From Frankineae bacterium MT45 (GTDB lineage Bacteria > Actinomycetota > Actinomycetes > Mycobacteriales > Jatrophihabitantaceae): a DNA stretch of 64,000 bases. Positions 44,420 through 51,925 of the stretch are shown piece by piece; positions within the stretch are counted from its first letter, which is position 1, and every line of letters starts with the position of its first letter. The translations under genes were made by a program, and so were the position numbers. The notes beneath the pieces were generated by a model. The model ran no database searches and was not told the origin of the DNA. It worked only from the letters and a program-made list of their open reading frames with translations. Location of the stretch: the NCBI GenBank assembly GCA_900100325.1, contig LT629697.1, forward strand, positions 744,001 through 808,000, given 5' to 3'.

Positions 44420-44784
44420 GGCCGGCCCGCGGCTGTGCGCATCATCGAGCGAACAAGGGTTTGTACGTCTTCGCTCTGCGCGTCGAATTTGGCTTTCGCT
44501 TCATCTGGAAGTGCCATCTCGTGCTCAGGACTTGAGGCCTGACGGACAGGAGGAAGTAGCTGATCCGGCGACACATGGAGCGCGGTCGCCAAGTCCACCA
44601 ATAGATGCAGTGGAGGCCGTTGTCGGCCTGACTCCAGATTGGCGATTGAAGACCGGGTGAGCGAGACTTTTGAGGCGAGCACGTCCTGGCTCAGTCCGTG
44701 AGCTAGGCGAGCACGACGTACAGCCGCGCCGAAGTCAACGTAGAACTGGTCAGCCAGGTCTCGTACTCGAGCAGAACCTGTCAT
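44416..44784 (-). CDS. XRE-family regulator paired with ImmA/IrrE
   Basis: 122 residues. HTH: FGAAVRRARLAHGLSQDVLASKVSLTRSSIANLESGRQRPPLHLLVDLATALHV. The ATG at 44784 (MTGSARVRDLA) is preferred over one 13 codons earlier. Translationally coupled to the protease downstream. Likely represses a local operon such as the GAF or DyP genes, which lie on either side, until cleaved. Confidence 0.88.
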   Translation of the reverse strand: MTGSARVRDLADQFYVDFGAAVRRARLAHGLSQDVLASKVSLTRSSIANLESGRQRPPLHLLVDLATALHVSPDQLLPPVRQASSPEHEMALPDEAKAKFDAQSEDVQTLVRSMMRTAAGRP

Positions 44785-44915
44785 GCAATCAGTGAAGCAC
44801 AGAATCGTTTGTGACGCTGACATCGGCTGGCGGTCACGTGCAAGTTTGCGCCCTTGGGGGAGCGCGTTGTCGTGGACGCGCGCTCCCCAAGGGCGATCTC
44901 GTCGAGGATGAGAGA

Positions 44916-46265
44916 CTACGTGCCGTAGCCGCCTGGGCTTGCAGTTCTCGCGTCAATGAAGGTCAGCGTGGACTGAGTGCAACGGTTCAATGTCACCGTC
45001 TGAGGCGCCGCCACAGACGCGCCGGCGGGAGCCACGGTTTGGCTGACCGTGAGGGGCTGGTCGATGGGCAGCATACTGACGGTGACGCAACCAGAAGCTG
45101 TGGTAACTGCCGTCTGACTGACTCCAGCTGGATCTGTGATCGTGAATGTCGCCCCTGCGAGTGTTGCTGCAGGGTCTTGTGCGCCTGACGCATCGGTCAC
45201 CTGTACGACGATTCTCAAGTGACCGCCTTGGTTTGGGTCATCGAAGGCGCCAGCCCCAATGAAGCGAGGATCGTGAGGTACGGCGAAATACAGGCCGCCG
45301 TGAGCGATGGTCGCTAGCCCGTGTTGGAAGAGGGCATCGATACCGGTCCCCGCGGCTGGGAAGTTGGCATTGTTCATCCAACGTCCCAGGATGGTGAGGA
45401 AATCCGCGATGTTGGCTTGGTAGCTTACGAACTGTAGTCCCTCAACGACCTTGTTGTCGGTGACTTCCACGAACGGAACGCCACGGCGGAAGATCTGGAC
45501 CGGGTCATTCTCCGCGCCACGTGGACCTGCCTTGCGAATGTGTGCGGTGGCCGGAGGAACGGCTTCCTGAGTGAACTCGCCTTCTTCGGTGGCAGGTGTT
45601 CCGTCGGGCAGGTCAGCTCTAGTCCCGTCGGCCTTGCGGCCGATGACGGCCGCCTGTTCCTCTGGGCTCAATGCCTGCCACGCTTCGACGTCCTGGGTGA
45701 CCTTCAAATAAGCGAGGTAGGAACCTCCGTGGGTCCAAGAAGGCTCGTCAGAGTAGCCGGGGACAAATGCGATGTTGGGTCTACTCGTCGGCGTGCCGTT
45801 GCGCAGGCCGTCGCGGTTACCGAAGATCTCGCGCTTGTCCGCACGCTGGTATCCACGCTCAACCAACAGGCCCACGATCTTGGCCGGATCGGTCGCGGCC
45901 AAGGTACGAAGAAATGAAGCGACGAGTACATCTGCGCGTGTGAAGACATAGAACACGAGGTCATGTGCCGCCGACGGCACGTTCGGAGGTAGCGCAGCCG
46001 CGAGACCCGACGGACGGACCGCAGAGATCCCGGCCTTGTCAAAGACCGTCGAACCGAATCCTACGGTGCAAACCGCGTCCGGATCGATTTCGGTGTCGCC
46101 GTCTGTGACAGTGCCTGCGACCAACGCGTCGCGCGCCGGCGTGGCTACGTCTCGAAGCCACGTCTTGATGTCAGTGTCCGGCGCGAGATCAACGAAGATG
46201 AGCCAGGCTTGGGAGTGAGGGTCTCTGCTTACAGCGTCGGGGAGAACTCCGTCGGCGTATGTCAT
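44916..46265 (-). CDS. DyP-type heme peroxidase with extra C-terminal beta domain
   Basis: About 449 residues. The DyP heme-peroxidase signature is present: GNRDGLRNGT (GXXDG with distal Asp), AHIRKAGPRG with proximal His, FRRGVPF, and GLQFVSYQANIADFLTILGRWMN. After about residue 355 a domain of about 95 residues follows (HLRIVVQVTDASGAQDP, SGCVTVSMLPIDQPLTV, NRCTQSTLTFIDAR) with beta-strand/prealbumin or SpaA-like character, unusual for DyP enzymes. No Tat or Sec signal is visible. Preceded by a DUF2188 gene that ends 4 bases before its ATG (GAAGGGA ribosome site), so the pair is one operon. Confidence 0.88.
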   Translation of the reverse strand: MTYADGVLPDAVSRDPHSQAWLIFVDLAPDTDIKTWLRDVATPARDALVAGTVTDGDTEIDPDAVCTVGFGSTVFDKAGISAVRPSGLAAALPPNVPSAAHDLVFYVFTRADVLVASFLRTLAATDPAKIVGLLVERGYQRADKREIFGNRDGLRNGTPTSRPNIAFVPGYSDEPSWTHGGSYLAYLKVTQDVEAWQALSPEEQAAVIGRKADGTRADLPDGTPATEEGEFTQEAVPPATAHIRKAGPRGAENDPVQIFRRGVPFVEVTDNKVVEGLQFVSYQANIADFLTILGRWMNNANFPAAGTGIDALFQHGLATIAHGGLYFAVPHDPRFIGAGAFDDPNQGGHLRIVVQVTDASGAQDPAATLAGATFTITDPAGVSQTAVTTASGCVTVSMLPIDQPLTVSQTVAPAGASVAAPQTVTLNRCTQSTLTFIDARTASPGGYGT

Positions 46266-46269
46266 CGCG

Positions 46270-46506
46270 CTATCCCTTCGATGCGCGCGGGTCATTCCCC
46301 GGCGCGACCGTGTCCTGCTTGCGGATGGTGCCATTCAACGCACGTACCTCAAGTTCGCCGCCTCCGATGTTCTGGAGAATCTCGCGCGCTCGATCGATGG
46401 CGTCGGCCTGTGTAGGTGCTTTTGCGCTAGCTCGGTCGGCATGCGGCGCGCGAACCTCCCAGCCGTCCTCGGTCTTCTGCACGATTCTTCGGTTTGGTCC
46501 TGGCAT
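46270..46506 (-). CDS. DUF2188 small protein
   Basis: 78 residues. IVQKTEDGWEVRAPHADRASAK, PTQADAIDRAREILQNIGGGELEVRALNGTIRKQDTV is a full DUF2188 domain (beta-rich, found in stress and mobile contexts). ATG at 46506 has GGGAGAGG about 8 bases upstream. Co-transcribed with DyP; function of the family is unknown. Confidence 0.8.
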   Translation of the reverse strand: MPGPNRRIVQKTEDGWEVRAPHADRASAKAPTQADAIDRAREILQNIGGGELEVRALNGTIRKQDTVAPGNDPRASKG

Positions 46507-47096
46507 TGCAAACCGCCTCTCCCTGGCTGGCCTGCGCCCAACCAGAACGTGGCCCGAGCGGGGCGCTCGGGAACCTGATTTTGAGTTTGCCACGCTGACG
46601 CCATCCTTGGCAACACGTCAGTGTCACTGACGAAGCCGCATGGGGGGATAGCTTCTGCGCGTCAGCCAGACGCGGGTAAGACCGACGGGACGGCTAGCCT
46701 GCTGGCCGCAACTACAAACCATCTCGAGCCTCTGCCGTTCAAGTCAGCACAGAGGACCGCCGGACAGCCCCGCGGACCACTGCACATGTCTGGCTTGGTC
46801 GTCGGCGAGCGTCTTTCTGAACCTGCTCCGTGCCAGTTTGACGGCATGCGTCCATCGTGAGCTGATCGTTGGTAGCCCAGCGCCGTGCGCGCTTTAGCCG
46901 ATTGCGCGGGCTCAGGCATGGGCCTACGGAACGCGCAACTCAACGTAAGAAATATGTCGCTGGCGGATCCGAGTGGCCGTTGTGTGGTTAGTATCTGCGC
47001 TGTTCTCCGGGAACGGTCCGGACTGATGGGCTCTTAGGCGGTCTACGCATGATGCCCTGTAGGTCGGACTAGCCGGCCAAACTACGAAGCGGGGTC
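46507..47096. other. intergenic interval, nothing recognised
   Basis: 590 bases. No gene with both a good start and a known motif, no tRNA, no repeat. Short open frames have atypical composition. Promoters for the DUF2188-DyP pair (leftward) and for the gene at 47097 must lie here. Confidence 0.5.
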
Positions 47097-47471
47097 GTGA
47101 TGTGGACTAGTGAGGTGCTGAGCCTGAGTGTCGGGATCGGTATCGCTATTGGGTTCGTCGGGTTGATCGCCTGGCGTGGTGCGACCCGAGTCGAGGCAGC
47201 CACACGCCGACGAATGATGCCGATCGTGTGGCTCGTTTGGCACGCAATACGGGTCGTCACCCTCGGCTGTGCGCCGATGCGGATTTTGAGCTCCTTTGTT
47301 GAGCATAGCGGGCTGCTTCAGCAGTGTGCTGATTCGCCGACCGAACTTGCGGTGATTTGTGCCATTCCGTCGCTAGTGGGCGGCGTTATCGGGCTCGCGC
47401 TCATCGCTATGACCAGGTGCATATCTGTCCTGTCTCTCGAGATGCGGGACGTCACAGCGGCTCTGAGGTAA
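47097..47471 (+). CDS. small membrane protein, unknown function
   Basis: 124 residues from GTG 47097 (GTGATG; purine-rich GAAGCGGGG upstream). Three probable helices: VLSLSVGIGIAIGFVGLIAW, MPIVWLVWHAIRVVTLGC and VICAIPSLVGGVIGLALIAM. A basic ATRRRMM segment follows helix 1. No family recognised; isolated. Confidence 0.5.
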   Translation: MMWTSEVLSLSVGIGIAIGFVGLIAWRGATRVEAATRRRMMPIVWLVWHAIRVVTLGCAPMRILSSFVEHSGLLQQCADSPTELAVICAIPSLVGGVIGLALIAMTRCISVLSLEMRDVTAALR

Positions 47472-47955
47472 ACGTGCGATAGGTCGCCGATACCCGGGAT
47501 ACTCGGATGGGCGGGAACAGTTCGGGCGCGATACGCAGGACTCTGGACGCTTAGTGCCGGCCAATACCTGTTAATCACTGACCAAGAGGGTGCGCTTCGC
47601 TGGGAATGGGTGCGGCATCACGGCTGGTTTGTCGTTGTGTACCCACCGAAGCGGCCGAGCCACCGTGCCAATCGTTGAAACCGAGGATTCATCGCCCCTA
47701 CCTTTGTCTCAACGGGTGGTGCGGGCATGCACTCGGAACGAGTGAGTCCGAGAATGAGATCTCAGGCCAGCCTGATCACTCACGGCACACCTCAGTGGAC
47801 CGATTTGCGTGTGGACGCAGGGTCGACAGCCTCATCGGCAGTTCATTCGAACATAAGATCGAACTGACCTGACGGATCGGGCAAATCTCCATACATTCGG
47901 GAGATCCGGACCCGCCTAGCGAGTTCTGTCGGACCAATCTGGCAGTATCGCAAGC
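47472..47955. other. intergenic interval upstream of the restriction locus
   Basis: 484 bases. No recognised gene or RNA; holds the promoter for the C5 methyltransferase at 47956. Looks like worn DNA between two islands. Confidence 0.5.
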
Positions 47956-49032
47956 ATGCAACCGAAGGCCAGTAAACCGGGCGACGCTGGTGTGGCCATC
48001 AGTCTGTTCGCGGGGGCAGGCGGTCTGGATCTAGGCGTCGAGCGGGCCGGCTATCACGTGCGTGCAGCGGTTGAACACAACGACGACGCGGCCACGACCA
48101 TGGAGAAGAACTTCCTAGGTCTCAACTCGCCGGTGCTGCGTGGCGATATCCTCGACGTACCCACCGGAGACATCCTTCGCGCTGCCGGACTGCGCGGGCG
48201 GAGTCGCCCCGATTTGCTAATCGGCGGGCCCCCTTGCACACCGTTCAGCAAGAGCGGGTTCTGGTTGGAGTGGAAACGGGAAGGTCTCGATCCTGACGCC
48301 AGCCTCCTCCAGGCCTACACGCGTGTGCTCCGCGAGGCGCGTCCACGAAGGTTCATTCTCGAAAACGTCTATGCACTGACCTACAACAATCGTGCGAGCA
48401 AAACTGCCTACGAAAGATTGCTCCGAGAGATTGACGAAGCTGGATACGCTTACGAGGCCAAGGTCCTGAACGCTGCCGACTACGGAGTACCTCAGGCGCG
48501 GCCACGGCTATTCGTGATTGGCGCCGAGAAGGGCAAGAAACTTCCTTCGCACCCCATTCCCACACATGGAGGACAGTGGGAGCGGCGGCACTCCGGCCTC
48601 AAGGGGAGACCGCATATCGGCGCGGGAGCAGCGCTGGCAGGGCTCCTATCAGACCCCGAACCGTCGGAGATACTGGCGGGTCAGTACGCCGCTCTGCTCA
48701 ACGAGATTCCACCCGGAGACAACTACCTCTTCTACACGGATCGCCGGGGGCATCCGAGTCCTCGCTTTGAGTGGCGATCGCGCTATTGGTCGTTCCTTCT
48801 CAAATTAGATCCCAACCGACCGTCGCCCACGATTCAGGCGCAGCCTGGCCCAAATGTCGGCCCTTTTCATTGGGACAACCGTCGACTGCGCGTGCCTGAG
48901 ATGAAACGGCTGTTCACATTCCCCGATGAGTTCGAGTTTGTCGGATCGCGGGCGAGTGTCCAAGCACAGATCGGAAACAGCGTGCCGCCGTTACTTGCGC
49001 AACGTGTTGCAGCCAGTGTCCGCGCGGCATAG
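47956..49032 (+). CDS. C5-cytosine DNA methyltransferase of the restriction locus
   Basis: 358 residues. Motif I ISLFAGAGGLDLGVERAGY, IV LIGGPPCTPFSKSGF with catalytic Cys, VI RRFILENVYAL, VIII YGVPQARPRLFVIG, and X QAQIGNSVPPLLAQRV. The long region between VIII and X is the target recognition domain. It opens a three-gene plus-strand set with a nuclease gene 51 bases downstream, so it is most likely the protective methylase of a type II-like or extended restriction system. Recognition sequence is not predictable. Confidence 0.93.
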   Translation: MQPKASKPGDAGVAISLFAGAGGLDLGVERAGYHVRAAVEHNDDAATTMEKNFLGLNSPVLRGDILDVPTGDILRAAGLRGRSRPDLLIGGPPCTPFSKSGFWLEWKREGLDPDASLLQAYTRVLREARPRRFILENVYALTYNNRASKTAYERLLREIDEAGYAYEAKVLNAADYGVPQARPRLFVIGAEKGKKLPSHPIPTHGGQWERRHSGLKGRPHIGAGAALAGLLSDPEPSEILAGQYAALLNEIPPGDNYLFYTDRRGHPSPRFEWRSRYWSFLLKLDPNRPSPTIQAQPGPNVGPFHWDNRRLRVPEMKRLFTFPDEFEFVGSRASVQAQIGNSVPPLLAQRVAASVRAA

Positions 49033-49083
49033 GACCGAGTTCGACTGATCCAGAAGCGAGTCTGGCTGGCGTGTCCTCGTTCA

Positions 49084-50283
49084 ATGGCCCTTCCTGTTGA
49101 TATACAAGGGGCGATGAATGAGCCGCTTGCTGGTCGGAGCTATCCACGCGTGTACCGCGTTAGCGGACGCAGCGATGTCGCAGCTTTCATCGCAGACGCT
49201 GTGGCGGCAAGCGGAGGTCGGCTGATCTGGCAGAGCGACCCAACGATGGCTCCCCTGTATATTGCAGCAGAAGCTGGGGACGGCGAGCGCCTTGGCTTGC
49301 TCATATACCCGTTCCGTATGACAACAGTTCTTACCAAGAACCGGCCCAGCGACGAGAACCGAATGCAGGTGCGCTACGGCGGCGAAGCGACATGGAGCGG
49401 CGATCACAGCCTCGGATGGGATCCGGCCCACGTCGACGTCACAATGACAGTCGGTTGTCATCTCCAGAAACGGCTGTTCATCGGACTAGACCCGATCACG
49501 TATGACCCGCTTCCTATGGGCATCTCGCTCGAATTCAAGGATTCGCGTCTCGACACGGCAGGGAGCCAAAGCTGGCACGTATTCACACGCATCAATCGTG
49601 CCGGCGTTCGTCGCGGAACTCCTCGGGCGGAGGTCGGTGAGGAGACCGTCGTCGCGTTCACGCCGGAGCGATTCCTGGACTATGCACGCTTCGACCGTCG
49701 CGCCGCGGATCTCGGGCTAGACCCACCGCTGAGGTTCTCGGCGGCGACGGTGCTGGCCACACCGACCGGAGCCGACGTCAGGACACTGCACCGTCTAGAG
49801 AAACAGTTCGGTCTATCCAGCAGCGAAATCCTAGACATCATTGCTGGCCGAAACCGACTTGCTGTCGCCGTTCGTGGTGGCGTCGCGGAGCATCACCTCG
49901 AACGGGTTCTACGCAATGATCCTCACGTTCTGAGTGTTCAGCGCTTGGACGCCGATAGCATGCACGACTTCGACGTCGAGCTGGCCGACGGCAGGACCCT
50001 TCGTGTTGAGTGCAAGAACGCAGCGCCGGAACGCTACGCGGACGGAAGCGAGAAGGTTGAGGTTCAGAAGACCCGCGCGAGCAAGGATGACCCTGCGAGC
50101 AGATTCTATCGAGCAGATCAGTTTGACGTTGTTGCCGCGTGCCTGTTCGCAACTCGCGGCGAATGGACATTCCGCTTTCAGGCGACGAGCCGGATGAGTC
50201 GGCACCCGCAGTTTGAAGATCGTCTAGCCGTGAATCATCGGGTTGACGGAAGCTGGTTGGAATCCGTGGCCAACGCATCTTGA
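49084..50283 (+). CDS. putative restriction endonuclease, PD-(D/E)XK fold
   Basis: 399 residues. No N-terminal family recognised; the C-terminal third carries the nuclease core: HDFDVELADGR, then LRVECKNAAP, a D…(D/E)XK arrangement (Asp about 300, ECK about 312), followed by KVEVQKTRASKDDP and FYRADQFDVVAAC with a QxxxY-like helix. Its position directly after a C5 methyltransferase and before an OLD-like ATPase makes it the probable cleavage subunit. ATG at 49084; the spacing of 51 bases suggests co-transcription with the methyltransferase. Confidence 0.72.
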   Translation: MALPVDIQGAMNEPLAGRSYPRVYRVSGRSDVAAFIADAVAASGGRLIWQSDPTMAPLYIAAEAGDGERLGLLIYPFRMTTVLTKNRPSDENRMQVRYGGEATWSGDHSLGWDPAHVDVTMTVGCHLQKRLFIGLDPITYDPLPMGISLEFKDSRLDTAGSQSWHVFTRINRAGVRRGTPRAEVGEETVVAFTPERFLDYARFDRRAADLGLDPPLRFSAATVLATPTGADVRTLHRLEKQFGLSSSEILDIIAGRNRLAVAVRGGVAEHHLERVLRNDPHVLSVQRLDADSMHDFDVELADGRTLRVECKNAAPERYADGSEKVEVQKTRASKDDPASRFYRADQFDVVAACLFATRGEWTFRFQATSRMSRHPQFEDRLAVNHRVDGSWLESVANAS

Positions 50284-50301
50284 TCACTACCGCCATGCTG
50301 G

Positions 50302-51825
50302 ATGCTCCCATCAATCAAGAAGTCTCGATTCGATACAGTTCAGCGCGTGACTAGCCATGACGACAACTTGCGCCGCTTGGATGCGAAGTTCAACAACAAC
50401 AATCGGTACGCGAACTTCGGGCCTGCTCTTCAGTCGCTAGACATCGACGGGTTTCGAGGCGTCAACCAACTCCACCTCAACATCGAGTCACCGGTCACCG
50501 CACTATCAGGGCTGAATGGGACCGGTAAGAGCACCATCGCGCAGCTCGCCACCTGCGGGTATCGAGCGCCGCTCACATCGGCCACGAACCGCTACTATGT
50601 GAAAGACTTCTTTCCGGTGTCCGCTGCCGACCCCGCCCCTTTTACCCCCGATGCCAGGATCGTCTACGCCTACTGCGTCGAGCGCGGTGCCGATCTGCAG
50701 CAAGTGACAGTCACTCGAGCGGTCAAGGAATGGGCGGGATATAAGAGGCAGCCGGAGCGGGCGTGCTACTACATCGGCTTCACTCAGTTCATACCTAAAG
50801 TCGAGCGGCGAGACTTCTCGGTGTATCGCGGACGATCCCTGCTGCTCGGAGACTCTCGCCCGCTGAGCGAGGAAGCCTCCGCTGCGGTGGGACGCATCTT
50901 GTCTCTGCCGTACGAATCGTTGGAGTTCACAGACGTAAGCCATCGGTCGAACGCGACGACTCTGGCGATGGCTACACGTAACGGCCGAAGGTACTCCGAG
51001 AATCACATGGGCTTTGGCGAGGGAAGAGTTGTCTACATGGTAAACACCATGGAAACTGCACCCGCCCAGAGCTTGTTCGTGCTTGAAGAGCCCGAGACGT
51101 CGTTGCATGGAGACGCTCAGCGAAGGCTGGCGCACTATTTCGTCGAGGTCTCATCTCGTCGTGGCCATCAAGTCATCCTGACGACACACAGCTCTGCAAT
51201 TCTTGGCGAGCTCTCGCGCGAATCGAAGATCTATCTGCACCGTGGCGGATCAGGCGTTCTCGGCGCCTCGCACGGTTTGTCGACCTACCAAATTGACTCG
51301 TACCTCATTAAACAGCGTCCCCGGGACGGGGCGGTGACCCTGTGTGTCGAGGATGCCTTCGGCAGATATCTTGCAATCGAGATCCTGCGCAAGGTCGATG
51401 CGCATATGCTGGCTGGCTGCAACGTTTTGCCTGTCGGCAGCTGCCAAGAAGTTGTGAAGGCCGTTGCTCTCCTCCGCCTCGGCGGATTGCGCACTGCTGG
51501 GCTCGTTGACGGTGACGCCGCCAAGGAAGCAACTGCTGATGGCGTGTCGCGCCTGCCCGGAACCAACCCACCTGAGAAAGAGGTTTTTCGCTCACAGGCC
51601 GTCAAGGACCTGTTTGCCAACGCACCCTATTCCGTCTCTATCGACGAAATACTCGCCACCCAGGGAGACCACCATGGATATGTCAGAGCCATCGCCGACC
51701 ATCTGATGCTGGATCAAGCCGTTGTCGCGACACAGGCTTGCCGTGCCTACGTGGACGCCATCGCTGATGAAGCCGTAGCCCCGATCGCAGACTTCTTTAG
51801 GACCCAGTTCACGGACAATCGATAG
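50302..51825 (+). CDS. OLD-family ATPase with TOPRIM nuclease domain
   Basis: 507 residues. ABC/SMC-type ATPase: LDIDGFRGVNQLHLNIE, Walker A LSGLNGTGKSTIAQL (about residue 70), Walker B LFVLEEPETSLHGDAQRRL, H-loop ILTTHSSAILG. TOPRIM part: VTLCVEDAFGRYLAIEIL (acidic E) and GLVDGDAAKEA (DxD). OLD proteins act as ATP-controlled nucleases, e.g. in Gabija (GajA) and retron or phage P2 defence. It starts 18 bases after the nuclease stop, so it is part of the same defence operon. No UvrD-like GajB lies beside it, which separates it from canonical Gabija. Confidence 0.88.
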   Translation: MLPSIKKSRFDTVQRVTSHDDNLRRLDAKFNNNNRYANFGPALQSLDIDGFRGVNQLHLNIESPVTALSGLNGTGKSTIAQLATCGYRAPLTSATNRYYVKDFFPVSAADPAPFTPDARIVYAYCVERGADLQQVTVTRAVKEWAGYKRQPERACYYIGFTQFIPKVERRDFSVYRGRSLLLGDSRPLSEEASAAVGRILSLPYESLEFTDVSHRSNATTLAMATRNGRRYSENHMGFGEGRVVYMVNTMETAPAQSLFVLEEPETSLHGDAQRRLAHYFVEVSSRRGHQVILTTHSSAILGELSRESKIYLHRGGSGVLGASHGLSTYQIDSYLIKQRPRDGAVTLCVEDAFGRYLAIEILRKVDAHMLAGCNVLPVGSCQEVVKAVALLRLGGLRTAGLVDGDAAKEATADGVSRLPGTNPPEKEVFRSQAVKDLFANAPYSVSIDEILATQGDHHGYVRAIADHLMLDQAVVATQACRAYVDAIADEAVAPIADFFRTQFTDNR

Positions 51826-51925
51826 TTACGCCTACTGGCACTGGGCCGCGCCAAGCGTGCAGCCACGCGTGTTGACCTTAACGTGATTAACAGGTTGGGA
51901 CTGGGAATCTTGTGAAGACATAAAG

